From Asterochloris sp. CNOR1 (Eukaryota > Chlorophyta > Trebouxiophyceae > Trebouxiales > Trebouxiaceae): DNA of 64,000 nucleotides. The translations under genes were made by a program, and so were the position numbers. The stretch lies in contig OZ017763.1 in the NCBI GenBank assembly GCA_963969365.1, forward strand, positions 248,001 to 312,000, in the 5' to 3' direction. This document shows positions 1 to 11,732 of the stretch, in pieces. Numbering within the stretch: position 1 is the stretch's first letter; each line of letters begins with the position of its first letter. The notes below the pieces were generated by a model. It made no database searches, had not been told where the DNA came from, and saw only the letters and a program-made list of their open reading frames with translations.

Positions 1-1
1 C

Positions 2-958
2 ACCAAGGAGGGCTTTGCCAAATCCCTTGGCGAGCACCTGGAAGCTGCGCGTAAAACCATGAACAACATGCTCAGGCGCTGTGCACAGATCAGTCTGACG
101 TGCCCGCGCCGCATCTGCAAATTGTTTGATGCCTTGGTGCTGCCCATATTGAGCTATGGCTGTGAGGTCTGGTTCTGGGACCACAGAGCAGGCACACAAG
201 CCACAGCGCAGCTTGAGTCTCTGCATGCACAATTTTTGCGCAGATTGCTTGGCATCCACTGCCACACACACAGTCTGATTGCACTTGCTGAGTTTGGCAG
301 ATATCCCCTGGCAGTGCATCGGCAGCGGCAAGTGGACAGGTTCAGACAACGCATTTGGGACCTCAAGCTGAAGCTTCAGAAGGAGCCCCTGCTATGGGCT
401 ATGTATGACGGCGTCTGCTACCTGCCGCTGTACCACGACCTCTCCTTGGCCCCCTTCTGTGCACTACAGGCACATGGCAGCGCAGAGACAGCCCCTGGCA
501 AGGAACAGCATGAGCAGCGCTTCAGGGACTGCCAGGCCGCCACCGTGGCCACCTACATGCAGATGCGGGGTCCCAACACGGCCTATGCCATGCAGACATA
601 CCTGACCAGGATCAGAGGCTTCAGGCTACGCAGAGCCTATGCCAGCATCAGGTGCAGCAGCCACCAGCTGCGCGTACAGACTGGGCGACACCTATTGCCC
701 CAGCTCAAGCGAGAGGACCGGACATGCCGAATCTGTGGGTCACCGCATGAGATTGAGGATGAAAGCCATATCCTGCTACACTGCCCAGGACTTGCAGACC
801 TCCGGTCTGCTCACAGCCACTTGTTTGCGGAGCAGCAGCAGTCGTTGGCAACGCTGTTTGAACAACCACCAAGCCGAGTGGCCACATACATCAGGGCAGC
901 ACTGCTCCAGCACGCAAATGTGCTGGGCATCACTGGGGGCACATTTGGGCCTAAATGA
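2..958 (+). CDS. LINE reverse transcriptase, C-terminal fragment
   Basis: The frame is open from base 2, so the codons upstream of the first ATG (59) belong to the same ORF and that ATG is not the true start. The fragment begins in the thumb/connection region of a non-LTR reverse transcriptase: the segment LVLPILSYGCEVW is the diagnostic motif of the RVT_1 C-terminal region (a metazoan and algal LINE variant of 'LYGSE.W'). It ends with a zf-RVT-like zinc knuckle (CX2C-X10-HX4C, about 724-783) some 60 residues before the stop. The catalytic YADD motif and any endonuclease would lie to the left of the window. No frameshift or stop interrupts the visible part, so this may be a fairly young copy. 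Role: target-primed reverse transcription of the element. Confidence 0.85.
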   Translation, partial: TKEGFAKSLGEHLEAARKTMNNMLRRCAQISLTCPRRICKLFDALVLPILSYGCEVWFWDHRAGTQATAQLESLHAQFLRRLLGIHCHTHSLIALAEFGRYPLAVHRQRQVDRFRQRIWDLKLKLQKEPLLWAMYDGVCYLPLYHDLSLAPFCALQAHGSAETAPGKEQHEQRFRDCQAATVATYMQMRGPNTAYAMQTYLTRIRGFRLRRAYASIRCSSHQLRVQTGRHLLPQLKREDRTCRICGSPHEIEDESHILLHCPGLADLRSAHSHLFAEQQQSLATLFEQPPSRVATYIRAALLQHANVLGITGGTFGPK

Positions 959-1503
959 GAAACAGACACCCTGGGTGACCCCTCTATGTGCCGCGATGTG
1001 TCCCCAGCTCACCAGCTGCTGATTAGAGCCCCAATTTCATAGCAATGCGCTAGACTCATCACATGATTGTCTTCCTTTAAGGTCCCCATGCTGAGTTGTT
1101 GCTTGGGGTGTGCCGCCTTGGAGCCTGGTGCCCTGCGAGGGGAAGACTGCTGGTCACAGTCATACCCAAGCATAACTCTCTCATGACTGCGAAGTCTACG
1201 AGCTGAGAGGGCGTGGCAAGCCAATCAGGGGGGCTGGGCCCCCCCCTGCGCCATACAGGATCCAGGGTGTTTGCATTTCGGGCAGCAACCTCAGCTAGCA
1301 GTCCAACGTGGTGATGAAGCCCAGCACAGTGCCAAGGCCTGCTATGAGCGCCGGCTCCCTCTTTACCAGCCAAGTACAGTGACCTGCTTGATATGCCTGT
1401 ACTGCTTCTTTTTGTACCCCTACACCTTCAGCAAAGTTCATTGGTAGGATGAAATGATCATAGTCCTATGCCCGTGCATTGAGGCTACGGACTTTAAAAA
1501 ATT

Positions 1504-1519
1504 CAAATCATCATCATCA
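1504..1519 (+). repeat. (TCA)n tail of the LINE
   Basis: Four to five TCA/TCATCA units follow an A-rich run at 1495-1503. I read this as the 3' terminal repeat of the retrotransposon. It also marks where unique host sequence resumes. Confidence 0.6.
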
Positions 1520-2359
1520 CATGGCCCCTGCCTTCGTCTGTGTGGGTAGTTGTCTCATCTGATGACTGCCTTAGCAGCCAAGCCTGCTTGGGTAGGCCTG
1601 AGGCATGGCACATGCTGCCTTATCATGTTGAGGTTGGTCACTGGTCTGCGCGTGAACATCAAGAGCTTGTTTGCCCTGGACTGCAGGTGCACCCCTGAAG
1701 CCCTTCCCGGTGGCAAGCTTTGTGCTGTGTGCTGACAAGCAAATACTCGGGTCAGCCTGCACAATCTGCTTCGTCTCCAAGTGCAAGCAACCAGGCAGAC
1801 CTGTGCTTTCCCAGTTGCCTGGTCACCCACAGCACCCCACTGCAGGTACAACGAGATCAGCAGGCACACAGCCTTGGCGCCTTGCAGAGGTCTGCATCTG
1901 ACAGCGGCTGAAACTTTCAGAGCTTGCTCTAGCCTCTGGGCTTATTCAGGTGCCCCTGCAGTTCAGAGGCTCCATGAAGACCAGTCCTGCAGCCTGTGAC
2001 AGATCTGCGCACGAAGCACATCTCGCACCAGCATACGAGGTTCTCAAAGGCCTCAAGATTGCAGCAAACCATGCACTGTCGACTCCCTGCGTGGCAGCCA
2101 TATGCTCACTGAGGGGGATGTCAGCTGCAACCTGCAGTGCCAGAAGCTGCAACCTGCAGTGCCATCAGCTGTGAAGTTCAGGCAGTGGTGAGGTTGCCAG
2201 GACCTGTGGCACCTTCATGCATCCCAGTGGCACCCTTGACACTTGGCGCACCTGTATGCACCCCTGCTCCCTACTCTACCACAATACTTACTGTATCCCA
2301 TGCCTTGAGCAGGGATATGCCTCTTTCTTTTATCAGCATGCTGTGATGCTGCTTGTAGG
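1520..2359. other. intergenic, nothing recognised
   Basis: Short frames only, none with a recognisable domain or a convincing splice pattern. There is a direct repeat of about 18 bp (AGAAGCTGCAACCTGCAGTG-like) near 2126-2165. Confidence 0.4.
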
Positions 2360-5067
2360 ATGCCAGCCACACCTGCCCAAGCAAGGAAACTGGCATTAAA
2401 GCTGAGGCCTGAAAGGGGGCCTGAGCGGGGGGTGCTGATGGATTTAATTGATGCCCACCGTGGGGGATGGCCAGATCTTGAGGAGGAGGACGTCGAACAC
2501 ATGATGCAGGCCACACTGGCAGGACTAGGTGAGCTGCCACCAAACCTGTGGTTTGGTGTAGAGACTCCTGCCGTACTGCCCTGCCTCAGCGGTGGCGTGA
2601 GGCTGCTCGGCAACTGCCCTGTCCGTCACAAGGGCAGCTGCATTGGCTGCATCTCTGTGGCCGTTGTCAGAGGCCTTGGGATCTCAGCAGAGCACCGCGG
2701 CTGGATCACGTCGCAGCTGGCAACACATGAGAGCCTGCAGGCGGCCTTGTGCGCCAAGCAAGTGGCACAAGCTCTGCGTCGAAAGGGGCCCTGCTGACCT
2801 GTTGCACACCAGGCACCCCTCAAAATCATTCCGACATGGCAGCACCAGATTGTGCAAACACAGCATCCTGGTGTTTGTGGTGCAGCCCCTCCCTAGTGCT
2901 CATCCCCTTTTCCCTTATTTTGCAGGTGGCCCCATCACAGCAGACTTTTTCGACTTCAAACTGCGCCCAGAGCCCTTTGCCATTTAGCAGCTTGGCTTCA
3001 GGGGAGATGCACACGACCTGGCCAGGCAAGGTGGTGTCCTGGCCAGATGCGCTGGAAGCCATTCAGCAGCTGCCAAACGCCATGCGCAGCACCAGCAGCA
3101 GCAACGTTCAGGACGCTGTCATGATGCTGGGGAGAGAGAAGTCTGCCTGAGGAGCTCGCTGGCATGGGCATGACCTCACGCTCACGCTGTGTCCTGTGCG
3201 CCGTCTCCAAGTTTGCAAAAGGGCTTCCGCAGTTCGCTGCCATCTCAATTGGTGGGCTGACCTGGGCACAGCTGGCCCAGTCACTGTCAGTCAGGCAGCA
3301 AGTCTCTTCAGCAGCTGGTGTTGCAGCACAAGCAACAACAGCTGGCAAGCAGCAGGCTCGCCAAGCAGCCGCAGCTGCCGTGAGTCAATTGCCAGAGGCC
3401 ACAGCTGCACATCAGCTCAGCAAGGCCACGACGACAGCCGGCACAGGAACCTCTCTGGGTGGTGTGACTGCTAAGCGGCCGGCAGAGGCAGAGGCAACAC
3501 CTTCTGCTGAGAAGAGGCTCAAAGCAGCCATTGCCAACGCCCAGCAGCACTCCGGGGCCACCTCAGGTGGTTTTGCCATCAGGGACTTGCAGGGCCGTGA
3601 ATATGTCACTGTTGCGCTCAGGGGGCCTGCCTACCTGACATTATCACGGGCAGAGCCTGTCCCTGATCTTGTTGAGGTCTACAGCAGCCGCTGTTCTCCA
3701 GGTGCGCCTTCGCTGGCAAGTACCTGTGGTCTGTTCCAGTGATCTGGCAGCGTCAAAAGCAGGTCTGCTGTCTCATGCAGGCGCAAATCAGTACAGCAGG
3801 CTGCTGTTCAGGAACGTGTGTTCATTGCTGGCTCAGTTGAACGACTACATGAACAGGTGGGTCATGCATGGCTTGGGCAGAGCCAGTAGAGGCCTAGGCC
3901 CCTGTGCAAACATGGCTGCGCCTGTTTGATGCAGGGCCCACACCAGCATTGGCCTCATCAGCACGGGCAACCACTGGTGGTTGGTCAAGCGGGACGGCAG
4001 CACCCTTGAGGCAAGGACATGTCACTCTGGTGCTTCTGGCATGCTGCATGCAGGCGCCTCCGTCCAGTCAGCTGGAATTGTGTGGTTGTCACCAGAATGC
4101 TCCATTCCCCTGCAGGTGTCAGCTGCCATCGAAACCGGGTCTAGCCCTGGACCACAGGCTGCTGTCATGTATGCACTGCAGCTGGCCCTGATCACAGACA
4201 AAGTTCTGTGAGCCTCAGGCCCCTGGCATGCCAGCTGGTCCAGACCCTGACGCAACAACTTCAGAGGAGCTGCCGACAATGTGTCCCAGTAGCCATGGTG
4301 CCACAGATGATGTCATTGCCAGAGGCTCGCTGCAGGCAGGGCGTCCTATGGCTTCTTGGTCAGCCCTGCCCTGAGCTCTACATGGCAAGCCTTGCAGCCA
4401 TTCCTGCACCCTGTTTGTGAGCAATCGTTCACAAGGCAATGCTTTTGCAGGAGGACGACGGCAAAGCAGCTTCAGCAGCGAGTCTGGTCAGCCCCTGGCG
4501 TGCCTGCTATGAGGCCAGTGACATGCACCTGCAGCCTGGCCCGTTTGCAGAAGGCTGGACTGGATGCGTGTTGGAAGGCTTCTTGCACGGCGAGAGGGCT
4601 GTGTTCACAGTTGCAGCAGTATCCAGCGCACACGCGCAGGTGGGGTTGTTCAAAGCTATGTGGCTCCTGGTGTCTTGCCTGATGATTTGTCTTGAGATCT
4701 AGTGGATTTTCAGGCGTTGGCCACAGAGGCAGAAGTGTACTGCCGGCTTCAGCATCTTTGGGGAATCCATGCACCTAAGTTCTTGGGGTTTGGCGCCACT
4801 TGTGCAGGCTCTGTTTAGTTCCTGGCCACACGCTATCATGACGCAACTTCCTTGGCATACTGTGCTGTGACCCCTAAACGCAAAAAGTCGACGATTGCGG
4901 CGCTTCAAGCAGTGCATGAAGCAGGCATCCTGCATGGTGACATACGTCTGGAGAGCTTCATTGTGCAACGCCGCACAGCTCATCATTATGGATCTCGAGT
5001 GTTCATTCTAGATTTTGCAAAATCTAGAAACCCAATTGGGTTCTCTGCTTTCTCCACATCGCTCTGA
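2360..5067 (+). pseudogene. decayed spliced gene with kinase-like C-terminus
   Basis: Seen: short coding blocks joined by credible introns. One junction joins 3856 to 3935, giving a block with LISTGNHWWLVKRDGS. Another removes 4640-4713 and joins a glycine-rich N-lobe (GWTGCVLEGFLHGERAVF, about 4548-4603) to EAEVYCRLQHLWG. The C-terminal block (4819-5067) carries a catalytic-loop-like HGDIRLESFIV and a DFA segment, so it is a divergent protein-kinase fold. Lesions: an in-frame TAG at 4816-4818 where a Trp codon (TGG) would fit, an apparent +1 frameshift near 3145, and stops after about 4210. The Mg-binding Asn of the loop is Ser, and DFG is DFA. Known: kinase-like proteins with HGD loops and long unrelated N-termini form large families in green algae. 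Inferred: a dying family member. The N-terminal blocks (2360-3750) are unrecognised, and a missed intron could explain some breaks. Confidence 0.5.
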
Positions 5068-7251
5068 GTTCCGCACGGAACATGACAAGCTGCTCAAGAT
5101 CCTTTGATAACAGCTGGTCTTGAGACTACACTGTCAAGAAGTGTCACGACAATCTAAAAGTTCCACACCTTTTATGGCTGCTGGAGGCTGTGAACAACAG
5201 TGGAAATAGCTGCACTACCTCAGTTTCCTCTGGGGGCGCAGATGCATGTCACTGGCTGCAAGGCTCAGTAGAAAGCACTGATGTCATTTGAAAGGGCGTC
5301 TATAAATTCCAAAGGGCTACATAGACAATGCCTGATACATCTGGACATCTCCTGGCAACCATGCCTGCAGGCAAGGACTTGCATGGCTGATGCTTCTCAT
5401 CAAAATGTCCTTGCTACACTGCTGCCTACTGGCAGTGGCTGGAATCAATAGCTGCCTCGCCACCTGGCTGCCATGCTGTCATTTGCTGCTGTAGCCAGAA
5501 CCACGTGGAAGATGTCCAAACAGTCCTGCATACCCTGTGCAGCTTCCAAGCGCCTCAGCAATGTGTTTGCCTGGTCCTGCAACTTGCTGCTGTATGAAGG
5601 AGCTGAGATTTCTTGCTTGCTGACTGCCACAAACTGCTGACTGCTTGGATGACCTGATGCAGAAAACAGTGGTCCGCTGTCTCAACCTCCATTGCGATGT
5701 TTCTCTGTTGACCTACTGCAGAGGCAGTGTCCCATCTGATGATGTTGAGAGAGCTCAGCAATGTCCAACACCGCGTTGCAATCGAAGCCAGATTTAAATC
5801 AACACTTCAGAGGTGAGTCGCCTAGTCTGCCACTGAGGTGGCAGTAGTGGGGCCTGGATGTTGACTACATCATATCTGTTTGCTGCAATCTGAGGTGAAT
5901 CCTCTGCCATACGGCAGGGCACAGAGCAGTCAGGCATGCTCAGTTGAATGGGAGGCAGTCCTGCAGAAGCCGACGCCTGGAGGGGATCTGCTATGCTGCC
6001 AGCGGTAATGCCGAACTACAAACAGGCAGTGATCAGGGAGCAAGTCCACAGCGAGGGGTTGTTATCTTGCCAGGCAAGTTACAAACTTGCGGTCCCAGGC
6101 CAACTGTTCCTGCTGGCAGCCTTGCTTCTGTGAGTCCTGCCTGCTGATGCACAGCAGCCTGACTCCTGCGTTGCAAATGCAGCAGCTTGACGCATGGCCT
6201 GCTTCAGGCTGCTGTGCATGAGTCAGCCAGCTCTAAACCAACAAAGCCACCTCGAGGTCTACCAGCTGCCTGAATCCCCACAAGGTCACATCTCTCATGC
6301 TGTGATGGAAGCAGGTGGTCAGGTTGCCGAGCCTGAGTGCACATCAACAGCACTCTGCGTGCTGTTGCTGGCCTCCAACTGCAGCAGAATGTGACTGCGC
6401 TGTGTTCCACTGTGCCATCTTAACCTCCGCGTCACCAGCTCGGGGCTGCCGCTGTTACAGCACTGCTCCCAGCCTGTGGGACCCCCTGCCACCAGCATTG
6501 AGGTGTCATGGTGTCAGCTGACGCTCTCAACCATGTGCTTTGGCTGCAGACCTGGGCAGCCCCCAGAATCCTTATGTCTCGATGGCTGAGTCGCTGAAGT
6601 AGCAGCAGGGCCCAAATACCCAAAGAACACACATGATCGAATGCACTTGCTTGCAGGGCCCCTGCTGGTGTCACTGCAAGACAACATACACTCAGCTGAT
6701 GTGCAGCAGACCTGCTGTGGGAAAAGGTGCTTCACTTAGCATCCTGGCCACAGGGCTGGGCAGCAGTACCAGCAAAGTATGTCTACAGGGGCGGTTTGAC
6801 AACAAGATTTACAGCAGTGCACACCTCCACAAGAGCATCCCGACCTGCCCTTAGGCTACAGCAGTACGTGAGTGCAGCCACAGAAGGGGACTTGAGCCCT
6901 CTGCTCTCACTGCCTGCAGGCCTGAGCACCAGCTTGGCGGCTTGTGACAGAGCAGGGCTAGAACTGGCAGCAGACACACATGAGCAATGGTGCCCATGTC
7001 TGCAGGGCAGAGCTGTGCACCCGCTGCGCAAAGCATCTCAATGTGCAGGGCCTGACCAGCACACATACTCATGAGAGATGGTGTGCTGCCTGCAGGCCTG
7101 GCCAAGAGCGAGGCGGACTGAGCACAACTGCTTTGCTCCACCTCCACCTCGTGGACATGCCGCGCGACATGATGCAAAGTATCTTGTGCTGGTGCTTGTA
7201 CCGCCGTGCCTTCCAGCCAGAGACAGCCCTTCATGCTCCCATCGCCTGCAG
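5068..7251. other. gene-poor stretch; should hold the 5' exon(s) of the hydrolase
   Basis: Apart from the weak minus-strand blocks at 5445-5761 I see no domain. The alpha/beta hydrolase that follows must have at least one upstream exon ending in phase 1, because its first recognised exon begins inside a Gly codon. Blocks at about 6725-6870 and 7140-7220 are candidates, but none gives the expected hydrophobic beta-strand plus HG/PG motif with a clean donor. Confidence 0.35.
5445..5761 (-). other. possible orphan exon(s), hypothetical
   Basis: On the minus strand two adjacent blocks look protein-like. One is a Met-initiated block from 5761; the other (about 5640-5445) reads ...SAPSYSSKLQDQANTLLRR then an amphipathic, helix-forming stretch. 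They can be joined through a TGCAG acceptor near 5720, but no domain is recognised and no flanking exons were found. It may be a gene relic. Low confidence. Confidence 0.2.
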
Positions 7252-10200
7252 GCCTGGGCAACAGCAGGACAGACTATGCGCCCATGGCGGAGCTGCTGGA
7301 GGAGCAGGGGCTGGCAGTCTCCATTGCAGCGGTCAACAGGGTTGACTGGCTACGCAATGCAGCCGGCGTGGTGGACCCCAACTACTGGCGAGGGACCCTC
7401 AACCCGCGGCCCACAGTGGATTGGTGAGCTTGTTAGGGTTTAGGGTTGGTCCAGGAATGTTTCTTGGCTGACGCTTCGTTGTTGGCTGATCTCATCCTGC
7501 AATCCTCACCTGCTGCCCCAGAGCTGGCTGGTGAGCCTGCCTGGGAACTGGGGTTGCTGTGCATACCCGCTGCATCAGAGAGACTAGACTCACTGCAGCT
7601 GAGCAGTGTCGAGGCTGCTTTTGAAACACCCACCATGCTGGTGCCACTGCAGGCCTCCAAAGCACACAATGCTGCATGTACACCCAGCAATGGCCTCAGC
7701 GGGCCACTGCCGCTGAGCAACCCCAAGGCTGCCCTTCAGATCGCCACTGCATTGCTGCACCTGCAGGAACCTCAAGGTGACTTCAATTCCGCAAGCAATG
7801 GCCTTCAGCAGCCTCACCCACAGCTACAACCTCCTGCCTGCAGAATCGGCAGGAGGCAAGCCCTCCCCTGTATGCACCTGCAGGTACTTAAACCGCATTG
7901 AAGCTGCAGTCAATGGTCTGAAGCAGGAGACTGATGGCGCCCCAGTGACTCTTCTGGCGCACTCAGCAGGGGGCTGGCTGGGCCGCCTCTACCTGCTGGG
8001 CTTTGGCACATCCGGAATTGATCGCTTGGTCAGCATCGGGTCACCCCATCAGCCGCCCCCTCAGGTGGGCACGCAAAGCAGAGCGCTGCAGGTCGTATGT
8101 GCACCTGTGAGGCGTTTGCCTCACCCAACCTGGGACTGGCTTGCACTGTTGTGCCTGCTGGGCTGTGGCACAGCTGGTGCCCATGCTGAGGCACCGTTGG
8201 TCCTGACACAAGCTGCCCCCTCAGGTTCGCACAGACAGCTTCCATGCAGGTGTTGCGCAGCTGAAAACGGTCTCAGCTCACCTAACCAGCTGGCGCAGTA
8301 GGATGTCTGTGCAAACATAGCAATCAGCTCCTCATACTGCCCTCAGGGCATCAGGCAGACTGCTCTCAGCACCACATCTGTGATGGGTCCACAGTCAGCA
8401 TAACCTGTTGTACGGTCCTGCTCCTGGCCAACACAGTGCACTTCACAAATCTGCGCCTGCGCCTCAAATGTCCAGCACAGGTATTCCCCACCACATGCCA
8501 TGTCAGGCGGGTGTGCAGCAAGGCACTGCTGGCGGCTTGGGGCCCTGTGGCGCTGCTGGCTCACTCAGCTGTGCCACAGCTGTAATGCTGACTTGGTCAG
8601 CGCTGGGTGGCTGTTGATTCCCAGATCAGTGCAATCATTCTGTATCAATACGTGTACCAATGCTGCAGGGCCTGCACTGGTGCTAGGTGCTGGCAGCCCC
8701 TGGGAGAAAGCACTGTATTGCCTTGACGGTGCTGAGGTGGTCCTGCCACAGGGCATCAGCATCTGGCCCAGCGCTTGAACATCACTTACACTGCCAGCTT
8801 CAGCCAGCTTCAGCCACCGCTCCAACACCACGCGTTCCGCTGCAGGATGCAAAGGTGATGGACCAGACACGAGGCATCCTGACCCACGTCACCCAGGCCT
8901 GTCCCGGAAGGCACCATGCTGAGGTGGAGTACGTCACAGGTGAGCTGCTTGTGTGCGCAGCACAGGCAGGTATCACCCTCACACTGCAATAGGTCCAGCT
9001 GCTCTCCACGAGCCTTGCCCTGGCAGACATCAGGCGCAAGTGAGTATGTCACAGGCGAGCTGCTTGTGCGCACGGCACAGGCAGGTATCACCCTCACAGT
9101 GCAGTAGGTCCAGCTGCTCTTAACGAGCCTCGCCCTGGCAGACATCATGCACAAAGTGGGGTATGCCACAGTTGATATCAGTGTAGTAGTGCTTGTTGCC
9201 ACAGCTAGGTCTTGCTGTGGAACATATACTGCACAGGTGGAGGTGGGCTCAGTGGGACTCGCAGACATTCAGTTGCTGAGCTCAGAATGTCTTGGGCCTG
9301 TGGTGGCGGGTGCCATGCAGCAGTCAAGTGTGTTGCAGGGGACCAGCATGAGCAACGTGGTGAATGCTTGTGCACTTCAGGCTCTCATTGAGTCTGATTG
9401 CAACTTGCTTTGACCAGCCTGGCAGGCAGGCAAAGCTGTAGTCGCACGTGCAGGTGCGGGCTGTCGGAAACCTGTTGTCCACAGAGGCAGTGCGGCCCAG
9501 CACAGAAGCTGCAGTATATTGCAGGCACAGCTGCAGACATTCAAGCCTGCGCTGCCCACAAGGGCAGTGCCAGCTAGCACAGGAGCTGTAGCAAATTGCA
9601 GGTGCAACTGCATGCTGTTGAAAATGTGCTGTTCACCAAGGCAGTGCGGGGCCAGCACAGAAGGAGCGGGGACTGCACCTTGCTGGAGCCCTGTGAGACT
9701 CCTGCACTGTCCACAGCAACCTGCCTGGGTACTGCGCGCACATGTTTGCATGGTGACATGCAGGATCGACAGCTTGGCGTAAGTTCAAGAGCATCTTGCA
9801 GCCGTGTGAGGCTTGAGGGAACACAATTGCGCCTCTGACAACATGTTGACACTCAGAGCTGCATTTAAATTTGACCTGTACGCTTCCATGCACCTGAAAA
9901 CATTGCCGGTACTCTGCTGCCAGTCCAACAAAGCCCCTTGGCTGAGCCGGCTGTTGCCGCCGCGCGGTACCCTCGGCATCAACAGCTGCTCCTGTCCTCC
10001 AATGTGCTGCTCTGCTGCTGCAGTGGCTGGGAAGTACATTGAGGGAGCCACGCTCAGGCAGGCAGGGGCGACAGTGGCACAGAAGCTGGTGGGCCAGGTG
10101 AGGCCCTTGGGCATTCCTAGACACCAAGCATTGTGCAGAGCATGCCTGTTCTCATGTACTGGTTCACCAACACACACTGCCGGCAAGGTGATGCTCTCCT

Positions 10201-11732
10201 GAGGCCATCCCAGGCAGCAGCACTGCCTTGCCTCCTGTCTGGCACTCAGGCCTGTCAAAAGACCTAGAGGGTTGGTTGAGACCCTCCCGCCTGTTCTCGC
10301 ACTAGGGTCCCTGATCTGCAGGGATAGGTGCCGCCAGAAGTCCTGACTGACATCAAGTTGGCTACAGCACTACAGCGCTTCAGCGCAACCTGAGCTGCCT
10401 GCTGGTTCATAAATGCAATTCAGGTGCCTGGTGCACTGCACAGGTACAACTTCAGGTGCCCGCGGTGCCGCGGGTACAGCCAGGTTGCCCCTCCCATGGC
10501 TGCCTGCAGGCTGCACTGTATGATCACACAACTGTGATAGGGCCTGCATCACATGTATGCATCGTGTGGTGCACTGCAGGGCCACAGGCACGAACATGTC
10601 ATGCAATGCCTTGCATCAGGTCTGCAGGGCTTGCTGCATACCTCACATCTGCCCTGCTTGATACAGGGTTACAAGCAGGTCTGCGGGTTCGCCGATGTCT
10701 GGGGAGACGGCATCATCCCTCTGGATTCTGCACACTTGGACGGTGCGCAGGGTGAACTGTTTCAGGCTGAGATAAGAATATGGAGTTCTCTGTACAGTGG
10801 ATGACAACTTTGTCCAGCAACATGGGCTTACTCATTTCATGTGGCCACAAGGCACTGCCGAAACATGCCTGCCCGTGAGGTGCAGCGCAAGTTGCTGTTG
10901 TTACGGGATCTCTGACCCTTGCCCCTGCTTCACATTTGATGGCTGCTGCACAGGCTGCATCTGCCTCGCTGCAAAATGCACTCCTGCTGCTGCACACTTT
11001 TGACCCCCGGTCTGGGCGCCAATGGCGCCCTGTAGATGGACCTACTGCTGGCATGCAAACTAAAAGATTTGCTATGCAGGGGCCAAGCATGTGACATGGG
11101 TGGCCCCACATTCCAGAGCACTTGGGACGGCCAAATTTGCTGCTGAAGGCGGCTTGTGGCTGTGCAGGGGCCAAGCATGTGACACTGGATGGAGTTTATC
11201 ACAGCCCTCTAGGAGCCATCATAGCAGTGGACGGCAAGCCAGGCCGGCCATGGTATGGTGAGCCTGCCTCTGTGCTGCATGCAACGGTACAATGCAACGC
11301 TGACTGTGGAGCGCCTGATTGATAGCATGCTACGCCTGCTGTGATATGGTGAGTCTGCATGCATGGTGGATTGCTGGCACCTTGCAGCAGGTGTCGAGAA
11401 AGCAAGCCTGGCTGTGGTACCAGAAGTCTGCAGTGCAAGTCCACCTGACCCTGTTGTGATGAGACTGCCCACGCACTGGAGTGAATGGTATGCTCTGGCT
11501 TGCTGAGCTATCTCTGGATGCCTGCCCACGGGGTCTGCAGTAAGTCTGAGCTGGTCATGCCAAAGCACCTACTGGGTCTGACGGTGCCCGTATGTGTGAC
11601 CCTCACTGTTGCATACGGTGTGCAGGGTCGCCAGAGATCCTACCCCGCTGGATCCGCCATGTGGTCTGCGATGAGTCCGAGCTGCGGCAGTACAAAGTGG
11701 ACGTTGAAGACATGTTGCCCAGCGCTCAATGA
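7252..11732 (+). CDS. alpha/beta hydrolase (esterase/lipase-like), 5' incomplete
   Basis: Exons that join in phase: 7252-7423, 7884-8064, 8846-8939, 10024-10097, 10667-10751, 11168-11257, 11626-11732 (stop TGA), 267 residues visible. The first block reads GLGNSRTDYAPMAELL and continues to NPNYWRGTLNPRP-like sequence. The second holds the nucleophile elbow AHSAGGW (GXSXG with Ala at the first position, Ser nucleophile). Later blocks carry VWGDGIIPLDSAHLDG, where the Asp and His could complete the triad, and LDGVYHSPLG then GRPWYG. Known: this order is that of plant and algal plastid-type alpha/beta hydrolases acting on an unknown lipid or ester. The N-terminal beta-strand and any transit peptide are missing from my model. 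Introns contain duplicated splice edges (8927-9156, 11073-11192, 11254-11358) and a 76-bp minisatellite. Start not determined. Confidence 0.8.
7433..7447 (+). repeat. interstitial telomere-like motif (two TTTAGGG-type units)
   Basis: Two consecutive TTTAGGG-type units (TTAGGGTTTAGGGTT) lie 9 bases inside the first hydrolase intron. TTTAGGG is the plant and chlorophyte telomeric repeat. Confidence 0.5.
8927..9156 (+). repeat. 115-bp tandem duplication of an exon end plus donor
   Basis: Two copies (8927-9041 and 9042-9156) and the first bases of a third. Each starts with the last codons of the hydrolase exon (GAGTAYGTCACAG). The first copy follows with GTGAGC (used donor); the second with GCGAGC, so its donor is lost or of GC type. 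Confidence 0.8.
9472..9670 (+). repeat. about 76-bp intronic minisatellite, three units
   Basis: Units start near 9472, 9547 and 9626 and share CCACARGGGCAGTGC...CAGCACAG followed by TTGCAGG. Diverged, in the third resolved hydrolase intron. Confidence 0.65.
11073..11192 (+). repeat. duplicated acceptor and exon start
   Basis: TATGCAG followed by GGGCCAAGCATGTGACA at 11073 is repeated as TGTGCAG followed by the same bases at 11161, 88 bp later. The second is the acceptor and first codons (AKHVT) of the real hydrolase exon. Confidence 0.75.

Larger units (their letters stand above)
1..1519 (+). mobile_element. LINE-type non-LTR retrotransposon, 3' part
   Basis: The 5' part lies outside the window. 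What remains is the C-terminal end of the reverse-transcriptase ORF (to 958), about 545 bp of untranslated sequence, and a 3' end made of an A-rich stretch followed by short TCA repeats (about 1495-1519). A short tandem-repeat tail is typical of the 3' end of many LINEs and marks the likely insertion boundary. No LTR is visible. The 5' target-site duplication cannot be seen. Confidence 0.75.

Noticed and set aside
3164-3742. Stand-alone Ala/Gln-rich protein gene
   Set aside because: It continues on both sides into blocks of the decayed kinase-like gene, and its Met is internal.
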